From positions 39,816,118 to 39,880,117 of the forward strand of contig CM050653.1 of assembly GCA_027574665.1 (NCBI GenBank): a stretch of 64,000 nt of DNA. Direction: 5' to 3'. Made by a program: the position numbers and the translations under genes. This DNA comes from Rhynochetos jubatus (Eukaryota > Chordata > Aves > Eurypygiformes > Rhynochetidae). Each line of letters opens with the position of its first letter. Positions within the stretch are counted from its first letter, which is position 1. Of this stretch, positions 12,061-23,138 are shown one piece after another. Below the pieces are notes generated by a model, which saw only the letters and a list, made by a program, of their open reading frames with translations, was not told the origin of the DNA and searched no databases.

Positions 12061-14129
12061 TGTCAGGTACTGTATTTACCCTTTATTGTGACAGCCAGAG
12101 CTCTCTTCCTTTTTTTGCTGACAAGTCCCTTCTTAAAGCACAGCCAGTTCTTGAAATGTTAGGTCTTCGTTTTCTGCTGCACTTGTCGTTAATGTTTCCA
12201 ATTTATTTAAGTCCTATTTGTTAATCGCTGGCGGTTGGTTGGGTTTAACACACCCAGCCCAGCACAAGTCAGAAAAGCAGGTCAGTGGCTCCCAGCGTTT
12301 CTGGAGACAGCGGGGGGCTAAGGGAGGATGCCAGTGTCAAACTGAGGAGGACCACAGCCTTGGTGCTGGCTGTGTGGGCTCCCTCCAGGCAGCGCTGCTC
12401 GCTGGAGGGAAACCGGCAGCTCCCACGGGAAGGAGCCCGTGTGGCTCCTCGCGGGGAATGGACTACACCAGCTCGTGCAGTGTGTCGGCAGCCAGGCCCT
12501 GCTGCTAGAGCATCCTGGTGCGTTTTCATATTGCTGGCTTGCTGAGCAAAAGCAATGCTGGTACTTTGCAAAACAAGGGCCTGATGAGCTCGGTGTTGGC
12601 TTCATAAAGGGCTCTTCAGAGCTCGTGCTGTTGGGAAGGTCGGTGTAGCTGTTATCCCTGTAGACGGGCATCTCCAACTTCAGGATCCTTTTCTGCCCGG
12701 CCGTTAGCTCCTGCAGGGGCTTCCATTAACCTCCAGCACGTGAACACGTTTAGAGTAAGAACAGCAAAGAGGTGCCTGAGCCTTCCTTGCGTCTTCAGCT
12801 TGACCTCTTAACGCGGCAGAGATCAGGAAGCTCGTATGACCCTTCTGTCTTCGTGCAGCGGCTGTCCAAGCAGCTATCCGAGGTCGTGCCTGCTGTGGAA
12901 CGCCCTCTGCTTCCTCTCCTTTCCTCCTGTGCTACACAGTTGTGCAGCCCTTTTGGCACACCCAAAATACGGCTGGGGGGTCTTGCAGTATGCTTACCCA
13001 TGCGTGGGCGGCGGCCTCTACTGCAGCGTTGCACGCGGCGTGCTAGAATAGAACAGTTGTGTGGAGGTACACAGGCCTTTCACACTGAGAGGTAACTCTT
13101 TGCTTGAGAGGGGAGGAAGGATTTCTTGGTCTCCGCGGGAGATGGAGGGCCTATGCTGGGTGAAGCGGTGGAAGAATTAGGGTTAAGGTGTTGGTCTGTA
13201 GGTGTTGGTCTTCTGGATGAGGCTTTTGAATACAGAAAGACTGGCAGTCTTTAATTTATTCTGAGTGCGTTACGGGAAAATTACCGTGTACGTTAGGATT
13301 TAAAGTAAAATACAAATCCCTAGATACTAGCTTAGATACCGGGGGGGGAGAAGACCTCTGCTAACTGTAAAACTTGACTTCTGCTCGAGGGTTGCTTTCC
13401 TTTTGATTGGAGCTAATGCGAGCACGCAGTCATACGTTCGGAGCGTGGATTTACCGTTTATTCACGTGTCGTATTCTTAGGCAGCCCGAGTCCCGAAATA
13501 CAGCTGCGTGAATATTCCAGTTGCCCAGCTGAGGTCCGATAAACGTATGATCTCAGTTCATGCGTGTTTAACATTGAAGGGGATTTTGTAGAGTCGAGCT
13601 TGGTCTGAATGAGACTTACTGAAAACGAGAGAGGGCTGCTGCTGACGCAGCTCTTCAGTCTCACCGTGCTAATTCTAACCTGGTTTTCATATTAAGAATA
13701 CTGGGGGGGGGTGGGGAATTAACATGAGCTTCAGATTAACAGTAGTTTGCAATACTGTCGTCTTTAAGTTGTGCTTGGATCGGCTCCTGTCTGCCTCTAG
13801 GTACTGGTGGTACATATATATCTATGAGGTACACCTCACCAGGTGTTTTCATTGAGACACAATTACTTAGTGTTTTACTGCTTAATCGATTTTCTGAGAG
13901 TGAAATCTTCAGACTTCGCGCGACAGAAACCAGCAGAACGATGCTTTTGCATATGTGATGTCCCTTTCAAACGTCAGCCCTTGCAAAGGAACTCGCCTTC
14001 CCTGAGACTGTTTCCTTTCCCTCGGCTCCTCGGTGCCGTTGTTTACAGACGTGCCCCTCTGTGTGGCAGTACCTGCGCTGCTGTGCCGCGATCTGACGTC
14101 TCTCTTGTCCTTTGTCATTGCTCACGTAG

Positions 14130-15348
14130 GCAGTCGTGGCCGACGAAGATCGACGTGCCCCAGGACCTGGAGGATGACCTCACAGCTTCTCCTCTCTCCC
14201 ACGCGCCTGTTCCGCAGTCCCCAGCTCGCACGGCCGAGAACGTTCTCAACGGCCACAGGAGCAAGGCCCTTGGCGATTCGGCGAAGAAAGAAGATATCCC
14301 TGAACTAGCTGGGCCGGCGCTTTCAGCCGTCCCGTCGGTGAGCCTGAAGCCCACTACGAGCGGCCGGAAGTGCTTGTTCAGGGTAGAAGAGGATGAAGAG
14401 GAGGACGAGGAAGATAAGAAACCCATTTCTCTTTCTACTCAAGTGGTCCTGCGCCGTAAGCCTTCAGTTACAAATCGGCTTACTTCGAGGAAGAGCGCGC
14501 CGGTCCTCAACCAGATCTTTGAGGAGGGCGAGTCCGACGACGAGTTCGACATGGATGAGAACCTACCCCCAAAGCTCAGCAGGTTAAAAATGAACATCGC
14601 TTCACCTAGCACCGTGCACAAACGCTACCACAGGAGGAAAAGCCAGGGACGCGGCTCCAGCTGCAGCAGCTCAGAAACAAGCGACGACGACTCGGAAAGT
14701 CGGAGACGCCTGGACAAAGACAGCGGGTTTACCTACTCCTGGCATAGGCGGGACAGTAGCGAAGGGCCTCCCGGCAGCCAGGGAGATGGCGGTGGGCAAA
14801 GCAAACCCAGTAACGGAAACGGAGGGGTAGACAAGACGAGCCCAAGTGGTGATAACAAAGGTGGGGGGAGTCCCTCCGGCAGCTCCAGCGGCAGCACCAA
14901 CAACACTTCAGGTTCCACTCGTAGGTGCGCGGGATCCGGCAACTCGATGCAGCTGTCGACTAGGAGTGCGGGGGAACTGGTTGAAAGCCTGAAGCTAATG
15001 AGCCTTTGCCTGGGTTCGCAGATTCACGGCAGCACTAAATACATTATCGACCCTCAAAACAGTCTGTCCCTTTCCAGTGTGAAAGTACAGGAGAAATCAA
15101 CGTGGAAAATGTGTATAAGCTCCGGCGGGAACGCGCACCAGGCTGCGTCGCTGGGCAGCCTAAAATTCTTTTCTGACCAAATGTCAGACACGGCAAATGA
15201 ATTGGAATGGATAAAGAACAGGAACTTGAAAAACAATGTGCTACAACTACCTCTCTGTGAAAAGACGATATCTGTGAATATTCAGCGGAACCCGAAGGAG
15301 GGGCTGCTGTGCACCTCCAGTCAAACCAGTTGTTGTCACGTCATTTGA
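14130..15348 (+). CDS. SNRK: SNRK terminal coding exon (regulatory C-terminal region)
   Basis: This large last exon encodes about 405 residues after the Arg codon shared with the exon ending at 8654: QSWPTKIDVPQDLEDDLTAS, an acidic run (VEEDEEEDEEDKK), RKPSVTNRLTSRKSAPVLNQ, a second acidic segment (EGESDDEFDMDENLPP), a basic KRYHRRKSQGRGSS patch, a Ser/Gly/Asn-rich low-complexity stretch around 14760-14940, and the conserved ELVESLKLMSLCLGSQ and NNVLQLPLCEKTISVNIQRN segments. It ends in SCCHVI and TGA at 15346-15348. All of this follows vertebrate SNRK. With the three upstream exons the window gives 569 residues of a protein that is 765 long in human. The region is mostly disordered and holds likely phosphorylation sites. 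The terminal CHVI resembles a CaaX box. Confidence 0.97.
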
Positions 15349-15639
15349 CAGTGACCTGACCTTAAATGGCTCGATCTACTTGACAGCATCATCCTTCCCG
15401 TTCAGAGCTGTGAACACCTCGTCACGGACCCCCTTTTTGTTGTCTTAAGATTTTTAAGTGGGCTTTGAGCAGTTATTTATTACACTTTACTTTTGTGTTT
15501 GCTCGATGGTATGACAATGCATGGTCTCTGCATGCTGCTAGCCGATGCGTTTTTATTTTTTTTTTCGACAAACCCAGGATATTTTATTGTGTAATTTTTA
15601 CATTTATAATTTTACTATGGAAGATCTGGATTAAGTTAA

Positions 15640-15645
15640 AATAAA
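15640..15645 (+). terminator. SNRK: AATAAA polyadenylation signal (proximal)
   Basis: A canonical hexamer about 290 bases after the stop codon. Use would give a short 3' UTR lacking the Pumilio-type motifs. Usage cannot be judged from sequence. Confidence 0.5.
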
Positions 15646-16603
15646 TATCTGGATCCTAATGTAAATGGAGCACTTAGGAGTTTCACGTTCTGCACTTAAA
15701 CTAGAGAGAGAAGCTTTTGTTTGCTTGTGAAATGTTAATTCTTGTTCTGACCTTCTGTGATAAACGAAACTCTGTGATATGTGGCATACTTCTATGTGTC
15801 TGAAACAGAACCAAAGCAATAATGTTTTGATGCTGAAAACTCTTCAGGGAGCTTTCAGATGTTCCAAGGCTTGTACAAAGCAAAGGTGCACTGAAAATTA
15901 GTGATCTTGAAATAACGATTTTAAACCCACACCTATTTGTCTTAAGCTATGATAAGGATAAAGTTGTGGCTCAAAAATCAAACTGAAAAGATCTTGTTTC
16001 GCTAGAGGCAGTTTTCTTTTTTTAAAAGAACCAAACCAAACAAAAAAGGCAAGTAGATTTGTAAGGCAGCTTTCTCCCATATAAATATGTTAATATTACA
16101 AGCAGACAATCTTCTTTTTTACTATAACAAAGGTAGGTTGTTCAATCTACTTCTGAGTTTTTACATGCTAACTGAAGAGAAAGTATTTGTATGAATTACT
16201 TTTGTTATTAGTGTATCATGACACTTGGTATTTTAGGTTTTTTGCCTTGTAAACCTTCCCCCCTCCCCTCCCTGAGATTTCAAAAGGCAATAAGGGATGG
16301 AAAACCTTTGGGTAATTGGATCCAAATTGAAACTGTTGTCGTCATTTACAGTTTTCTCATTATTACTCCCTTTAAGGCTTAAAATACTGCTGTTCCCCAC
16401 ATGCACCCCACTTATTTTCCCTCAGTAATCACGCTTTTTCATCAAGTCGATTTAAACTAGCATATAGGACAGTATTTATTTTACAGCTCTCAGCCGCTCT
16501 GTCGGGTTTCCCATTGCCACGGCAAGGTCTTGATTTAGAGTATTTCTGTACAAAAGGCTACTTTTGACCAGATGAATTAACTTTGTGGAATTTTATTATC
16601 TAG

Positions 16604-16609
16604 AATAAA
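16604..16609 (+). terminator. SNRK: AATAAA polyadenylation signal (middle)
   Basis: A canonical hexamer in an AT-rich context (TAGAATAAAATATATTGCAG), followed by TTTTGGG and later T/G-rich sequence. It is a possible alternative cleavage site about 1.26 kb after the stop codon. Confidence 0.5.
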
Positions 16610-17253
16610 ATATATTGCAGATTCCTAGTTTTGGGAAGGGCAAGAATGGTTTATTTTTTCATGCTGTGCACTGGGTCTTCTAAGCAATGCTAGTGAAACT
16701 GGTGGTATGATGTAGCAGCGCCCGGGGCAGACGTGGGACGTCTGAGAGGAGTTTACACTGTCGAGCGTCTTGGTGCGCTCGCGGAACGGTCAGACGCACC
16801 GCACGTTGCGCCCGCCGCAGGGCGAGCAGAGCACCAAAGAACGGCGTTACGCTCGGTCGTAACTTGGACGGCTCGTGACAGCTCTTCTGGCTGGGTAAAA
16901 GCCTTCCCTGAGAGAGCCCAGAGTGCGTGGGGTATCGTTACTGGCCAGCCTGGCCAGGGATTTTACACCCTGCTTCCCGAACGAGGCACGGGATAAGCGC
17001 TTTACTTGAGGTTTTAAACTCTAGGCGCAGCTTAGCCAGCGTGGTATTGGTGTAAGTCGGAAGCTACGAGAGTAGACGTGTGGGTGAAGCCATAGAACAT
17101 ATTTGCTTGACGTTTTTGAGCAGGGATCTTACCAAGGGCCAGAAATGAGATGTGTGGTTCACGGACGGTGAGCGTAACATCCAAGTAGGAGACAAGTTTA
17201 TAAAGGGCATTGGCAATAAACTTATTTGTTGCAGCTTTTTTTTTTCCAAGTAT

Positions 17254-17261
17254 TGTAAATA
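17254..17261 (+). promoter_or_regulatory. SNRK: Pumilio response element TGTAAATA
   Basis: Exact match to the PUM consensus UGUANAUA on the SNRK mRNA strand in the distal 3' UTR. PUM proteins bound here would be expected to reduce mRNA stability. It is one of three such matches within 470 bases. Confidence 0.5.
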
Positions 17262-17348
17262 CTCCTTCCTGACGATATGTACAGCCTTGGAATGGCACCT
17301 TTTAACTAACCCCAGGTGTACTTTGTTTCCACTGTTTTTATATACGAC

Positions 17349-17356
17349 TGTATATA
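17349..17356 (+). promoter_or_regulatory. SNRK: Pumilio response element TGTATATA
   Basis: Exact match to UGUANAUA with the favoured T at the variable position, 95 bases downstream of the first element. Confidence 0.55.
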
Positions 17357-17715
17357 TGGTGCTCACTTTAGAAACGGCAGTGTCGACCATTTATGCTGCA
17401 TAGTTGTATTATAGCCTTATAGTCGTGCGTGGTCGGTTGAACCTCTGGGCGTACAAATGTTAGTCTGAGTGGTGTCCTTGATCCATTCGTTGATAGGTGA
17501 ATGACTGTGCATGTGGTGTACGTTGTATTATGTTGTCACGTAAAAGGAAGGGCGAGAATAACCACTACATTACGATAATATCGGACCAAACTATTTAGAG
17601 CAAGTAAAGAGTTTCTTGTACCCCTTAACGTGTCTATAAAAGTTGCATATAGTTACAGTAGTGTATAAATTAAATATTGTGGGAAAATAAGCAGTCTTGT
17701 ATTTTTCTGTATGTG

Positions 17716-17723
17716 TGTATATA
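17716..17723 (+). promoter_or_regulatory. SNRK: Pumilio response element TGTATATA
   Basis: Third exact UGUANAUA match, set in an AT-rich repeat (TATAAATATATATA). The context makes a chance match more likely than for the other two. Confidence 0.4.
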
Positions 17724-17869
17724 AATATATATAAAAAAATAATGTACCTCTAGCAACTTAATCTGTATTTAAGACGTGACAATCTCGACACAGAATTTTA
17801 AGAGTAGCGGTATAAATACGCAGAATTAACGAAGAGAAATATAAAAAACTTCTCACCGAGAAAGAAGCC

Positions 17870-17893
17870 GTGCGTGCGTGTGTGTGTGTGTGT
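17870..17893 (+). repeat. GT/GC microsatellite in SNRK 3' UTR
   Basis: Alternating GTGC/GT units form a 24-base pure purine-pyrimidine alternation about 110 bases before the distal polyA signal. It is a candidate Z-DNA and length-polymorphism site. Confidence 0.9.
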
Positions 17894-18001
17894 TAAGAGG
17901 GTACAGAAATAATCAGCTGATCTTATTGCTTCCAGCAATGTTTGGCTTTTTTTCCATTGTATGAACATTCACGGTGTGCGACGGAAATGGAAAATCTGGT
18001 T

Positions 18002-18007
18002 AATAAA
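18002..18007 (+). terminator. SNRK: AATAAA polyadenylation signal (distal, likely main)
   Basis: A canonical hexamer (GGTTAATAAAAGTGAAACC) followed within 35-65 bases by a T/GT-rich element (CCCGTTTGTTCCTCCTGGTG). Base composition changes abruptly to CpG-rich intergenic sequence just after it, which supports this as the end of the SNRK transcript. Confidence 0.75.
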
Positions 18008-18030
18008 AGTGAAACCTTGATTGACGCGTA

Positions 18031-21000
18031 ACCTGTGATGTGCCCGTCGCTCCCGTTTGTTCCTCCTGGTGTTGACGGCGTGCGGGCTGCAGCACGCCGG
18101 GCGGGTCAGGCGTTCCCGATCCGGCTCGCGCAGAGCAGTAGATGGCCGCAGAACGCAGGAGCAACGGGAGCTCGGTCGCCTTGGGATAACGGGAGCGTTG
18201 CGGTGCGTGGATGCGTGAGAACGCACCAGTGTCCCATTAGTCTCTTGTGCGGATCAGACCCGGTTGGCACCTGCCAAGACGGCTGCTTGTTTGGAGGCTG
18301 CGGTACCGGTTTCCCGGGCGGAAGTTGAATGGTTGCAAGGGATGAGCAAACGCCAGAAGCTGCTGTTTGGCTGGAGAACGTTTGTGGTACTCTTGCCCGG
18401 CTCGCTGTCGGGGAATACAGAACATGCTGGGCTTCGGAGTCTGAGCTGCAGTGTTCACTGTGCCCAGGTGAGTCGGGTGGGTCTTGTGGGGCAGGGGTGG
18501 GAGGGACCCCTGCCTGCCCCTGCTGTGACCCTTGGGGAGGGTAAGGTGCTTGGCCTGCCTCAGGCTCTTCTCGTTAGGTGAAATGACCGGTTGTATGCCA
18601 GACCTGCACTGGTGGGGTGTGATCCAGTGCTTGACAGACTGACCCAACCCTCCCCCAGTACTGTTCTTCGCAGTGTAAAACGGGTAAAAGAACCCCAGCA
18701 TTGGTGTCAGCCCCGACGACAGGCTGGAGGCGAGTAACGGGGTCAGCACCAGAAGATGACGGGTGCCTTAAGGCAAAGCTATAGGCAAAGATCGGAGAGC
18801 ACAGCGCTCTGCCTGCAGGCACCCTCTGCTCAGTGTCTGCTGTCGTGTGTAATGGGGTCCCAGGAGCTGATTCCACTTCTTTACTGCGACTGCTTCACAG
18901 TGTGTGTCTCACAACTGTGGCTCGACTGCTGTGTGCTGGGAACACCTGCTCCTGATGGCTACCTTGGTGCAGAACCCAGGGAACAGCTGATGTCCTGAAG
19001 CTCAGAGCCAGCTGTGTGTGGTCACTGTCATCGCTCACAAATGGCTCTGCCTCAAGGTATGGCCAGTGCAGGGTAAGGCCTGTTTTGGCTGTTTTTCCCA
19101 AGGCTGAGATTGAGGAGGGGGGAGCAGGGCAAGTCGAGCTCCTGGAAAAGAGCCCCGGCAGCGCACAGCAGGCTGCTGGTACCTTCTGTTACCCTGGAGC
19201 TGTCTCTGACCTGGGGTTGGAGCAGGTCAGCACAGCCTGCTTGGCATCTCCTGCGGTGGTTTAGCTGCTCAGGGAATGCACATGGAACCAGCTGGAGAGG
19301 GTATGGACACTCGGAGGGAGTAACGCATTTAACAGGCTGGGTAATTAACGCAATTACTGTGTGATGGCTTTAGGAGTGGCTGGACCTGTGGGCTGCTGCA
19401 GCCAGGCCCTCGCTGTTGCTGGTGAGCCCTGGCGATTCCACTTCAGGCAATGGGTAGAGGTGGTGGCAGGCAAGGAGCAGCCCAGGAATGCAGCGGAGCT
19501 CCCTCAGGAGAGGGAACAGATCTACTACCCTCCTCTTCCAGACGACGAGGCCAAGCGGTAATGTCTCAGTGGTTGGCACAGACAGGTGGGAGTGTTGTAA
19601 TGAATTTTTCATTGGCAGACACGGAAATGTGCTTGGCCAGATGCAGAGAAATCCCAGCTTGGCTGGCTGGCAAGAAATAGAGCTGGGGCTAACTGGAATG
19701 TCCCAAACACTAGAGCCACCCCAACAGCCTTTCCTGTAACAAAGTACGGTCTGCTATACTGGGGGGAAAAAGATGATCTCTTTCCTTGCCCAGACGGATG
19801 GTAGCAGAATTATGTCCTGTGAAAAATGCAAGTGTACTTGATGCCCAGAGGACTAGAAAAGCGTGGGGTTTGGTACGGAAGCTCTTGGATGTGCCAGGTC
19901 CGATCTCCTCAGCAATTAATTCCGGCAAACCCTTGTGTAATGTCTTCCTCGTCTTCCCTGCTCTCTCGAGAACAGCAGGGCTGGGGCGGCAGGAGGGAAG
20001 GACCTGCCCCACACGCTCAGCTCGAGGGAGAGGTTCGCCTCTGTGCTGCGGAGCTGGGAGGAAGGGCTGATGAGCTCCCTCGCACCCTGCGCAGGATCGC
20101 CCTCAGCACAGCAGCGCTGACAGCTGCCGTCACCGTCGTGTTTTGTATCGCGCGCTGGGGTGCGGAGATCCCCCCTCTCCGAGGGCATTGCTCTTCAGGG
20201 CTGGCAGGTGAGTCACCAGGCTCTGCTGTCAGCTCCCCCTTCATACGGGCACTCAACCCTCCAACTCTTGGACGAGGCAAGGCAGAGCATTCCGGAAGAA
20301 AGCACGCAAGGTTCCCACTGACTTGGCTTAGTAAGGAAGTAAATTCCCAATTGGCACAAGTCCTGGATGAGATTTAGAGATCGATTCCCTCAGATGCAGG
20401 TAGGCTGAAATAATACCCAGAACTGCTGCCTGCCCACAGCTGATCCCCTCCTCTAATGATTCCAGCATTTTTTACTGTCCCAGGTTCAGGGGAGGTGCTG
20501 CAGTCCAGCAGGTCCCTCTGGCCCACGCAGTTAGACCTGTGGCTCACAGCGTACCTGGCGAGAGAACTTTTGTATCGCCAGCAAATTACTTACGACTGCC
20601 CTTTTCCTTAAGAACAGCGTTCGTGGTTGTCAGTGCTGCTGCTAAAGAGCCGTGTAAAATTCAAGCCCGATGGATAAGTGCAGGCTACTCCTACAGAGTC
20701 ATCTTCCCAAAGAGAACGCTTCCAGGCTTCTCCCTAAAGCTTTAGGCCAGAGATGCAGGTTCAAAGCACAGGCAGAAATGGTTTTTTTCTCAAATGAGAA
20801 ATTAAAAAGGATGACATCATGAATGGGGGGAAAAACCCCCAACCCAAACATACCAAAGCCCAGTACTGAACAGGATCAAACACAGCAACCCCCCTGGTAA
20901 CAGGACAAAGAGCAGCACAGAGGAACAGGAGGTGAATTTCAGTTCAGTGACAAAACGGGACCTGCCAAGGTACAGGTAACACTTCTCAGCAAGCTAAAGC

Positions 21001-22879
21001 GTGTGCTGTTTAGGACAGACACGCTACTGTGGTTGCACACCAGATGTGACGCTACAGCAAGAGTTCTCCCAGTTTCTAGAACAAGTTCTATGAAACAGAA
21101 GTACGGTAATCCTTTGTCACTCGCACTAGGGAAGGTTGTGATCTGCCCATCCTTGGAAGCTTTAGGTAAAGAATCCGCCCAAAGAACAGTACTATCCCCA
21201 TTTATAGGTAAGGGAACTAAGCAGAAGTGCAGGGATTTGCCCAAGGCATGGGCAATAGCTCATGTCACCGGGTACTTAAACCTTGCTAGTGACTTTCCTG
21301 TTACTCCACAGAAAACAGGAGAATGGAAGGAGCACGAGGGCAGCCACAAGGTCAGTTTTGCAGGAGTCTGCTTATGTTTTCATGTGATGACAGCTGGGAC
21401 ACTTTTCCAGCCCACCTTAGGGAACGATTCCAGACACCTGACACAGTTGCCATCAGCACGACATGCCAACTTGACGCTCACGAACCACCGCAAACAGGCG
21501 GGCAGAATCCCTTCAAAACGGCTACGATGACAAGCTCACGAGAACATCCTCCGCCAGGAACCCATCCCACGGGTTTTTCTTCTCCTGAACTGTTCCCTCA
21601 AGAACACCCTCTAGGCAGCACGAGCATGCGAGCGCCGTCAGACCAAAGTGGGCAAGGAACCGCAAAGCTGGGGAGCTTTCACAGGGAACGTGCTGGTCCT
21701 CTCCTCCAAAAAGCTGCGGGTTTGGGATCTCTGCGGCGCTACCGGAGGGGAAACGTGTTTTCCTCGGAGATCCCCACTGCGGCTTCAGGAGCAGGCTGGG
21801 AAGCAGCAGCCGCCCGGGAGAAGGGTACCCCTGAAATAGCAGCAGCGTGGGGGCCGCACGGTGGGAGAAGCAAGAGCTGAGGCGGCAGCTGTAGCACGGG
21901 TTTGCTCCTCTTCCCGAGGGAACGGAGTCGTTCCTTACTGGGTCACGCTTGCGGAGTTGGAGAAACGCTATTTTTAAATTCCAGACAGAATACGTTATTT
22001 TGGCTTAGTTCTGTCGCTCTGCTGCGGGGGCCCTGCGGCAGAAATCCAAAATGCGCAAAGTCGGGAAATGCCTTCGTTACTGCAACAGCACGCTTTTCCA
22101 AGCAGAATTCCAGCGGGTAGCACCTACAGGTAAGAGACGTCTACCAAAGGTGAAGGTCACGGCGGGAGAAAAGACACTGTCTCAAGGTCACGGGAGCAAA
22201 GACTGTAAATTTTGGTTCTATTACTGTCAGAAAACGATGAAACGTTAGCAAAATCCCCTCCTTAGGAAACGTTGGGAAAACCAAAACCAGACATTCACTA
22301 CGACCACGAGTGCTGGTATATCACGGATCGAGTTTAATTGGTCTGTTACCATCAGTTCATTTAATCAAAAGCCCATTCGTACAATACCGCCGTTGAAGAG
22401 CCAGGGAAGTGATACCAAAATCTACTGTAGATTAGAAAATGAATACACTCCATAGATTCCCGCTCAGCAATCTGTTTCTTACCGAAGGATTTTCACCCGG
22501 CTTTGGAAAATATTTGAGCTGGGGCTTATTCAGATAACCAGCCCGCAGGGGTACATAAGGCATACTTGATGTTCAAATATTTCTCGGAGCATATAGGGCA
22601 CAATCACGTATTTAATTATGCAACGCGTAAAATAATTATTTTGCTACGTGCAAACAGTAGCTAATAAGCACTCTGTGAAATAACACAGGATTGATCAGCT
22701 ATTGTAGTAAAGGAACAAAAGGGGCCGTAACCCCAAAGGGAGAGCACACCGGGAATTAAATACTAGGGGTCTCTTCTACAAGGTTACGGTTGCAAACTCT
22801 AGGTAGCTCTGGGTGCTTACTCACGGGATCTGTTCTCAATCACTGGAAGCACGGTGTGTCTGGCAGGCTTCAACCAGAC
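18031..22879. other. Intergenic gap between convergent SNRK and ANO10
   Basis: About 4.85 kb separates the two inferred transcript ends. It is GC- and CpG-rich compared with the flanking introns, notably at 18.05-18.3, 19.97-20.2 and 21.6-21.9 kb. ORFs of up to 185 codons occur on both strands and overlap each other, as expected in GC-rich DNA, and none has a recognisable domain. A consensus-like donor (GGCAG before GTGAGT at 20208) on the + strand follows one CpG-rich piece. I recognise no repeat family here. Confidence 0.7.
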
Positions 22880-23138
22880 CTAGCGTAAGCTGGCGTGCTT
22901 TATTTGGTGTTACCTTCACCAACTGCGTACGAGAACCAAAGAGAGCAGGAGAAAATACCCCTTTTTTTTTTTTTTTGCAGTATCAGGCGGAGAATATTTA
23001 CCAAGTATCATACAAGCAGGTGTCACCTACTGAACAGACGGTGGAGCGCACGCTGCGAGAGCTACGTGTCCGTGAACGGATGCTGAAGAGGCGCCCGCGT
23101 TCCCGTGTGACTGCCTTCGTCATCCTCGTGCCTTCGCT
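22880..23138 (-). other. ANO10: ANO10 3' untranslated region (probable)
   Basis: This is the sequence from the inferred ANO10 stop codon to just past the first AATAAA on the minus strand, about 260 bases. It includes a 15-base A run on the transcript strand (T run at 22962-22976). A longer 3' UTR using a signal further down is possible. Confidence 0.5.
22899..22904 (-). terminator. ANO10: AATAAA polyadenylation signal for ANO10
   Basis: TTTATT on the + strand reads AATAAA on the ANO10 strand (CACCAAATAAAGCACG), about 235 bases after the inferred stop codon. It is the first canonical signal downstream of that stop codon. Confidence 0.55.

Larger units (their letters stand above)
8655..14129 (+). 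other. SNRK: Last SNRK intron, 5.5 kb
   Basis: The intron runs from donor GTGAGA to acceptor GCTCACGTAG. It holds the LTR-like repeat and poly-C run listed separately, the palindrome at 10.28 kb, an inverted repeat at 12.02-12.06 kb and a locally GC-rich part at 12.2-13.1 kb with overlapping chance ORFs. The reading frame of the last exon stays open upstream to a Met codon at 13843, but that extension does not resemble SNRK and a standard acceptor interrupts it, so I treat it as intron. Confidence 0.9.
15349..18030 (+). other. SNRK: SNRK 3' untranslated region
   Basis: The region follows the SNRK stop codon without splice signals and ends shortly after the last strong AATAAA at 18002. A length near 2.7 kb fits the long 3' UTR of mammalian SNRK. 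It is AT-rich, with ATTTA-type elements, a more CpG-rich block at about 16720-17000 containing a 7-bp stem (16728-16744), and Pumilio-type motifs clustered in the last 800 bases. The exact cleavage point is inferred from the signal and the GT-rich sequence after it. Confidence 0.8.

Noticed and set aside
13843..14129. In-frame upstream extension of the last SNRK exon with a Met start
   Set aside because: The extension has no similarity to SNRK, and the exon at 8654 joins exactly to 14130 at a normal acceptor. The open frame is probably chance in moderately GC-rich DNA.
19826..21880. Long + strand ORFs of 175-185 codons in the intergenic gap
   Set aside because: They overlap ORFs on the opposite strand in GC-rich DNA, show no conserved domain or codon pattern, and have no homologue I recognise.
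22921..23020. T15-GCAG acceptor-like site on the + strand
   Set aside because: It lies in the ANO10 3' UTR on the opposite strand and no + strand gene joins it. The T run is simple sequence.
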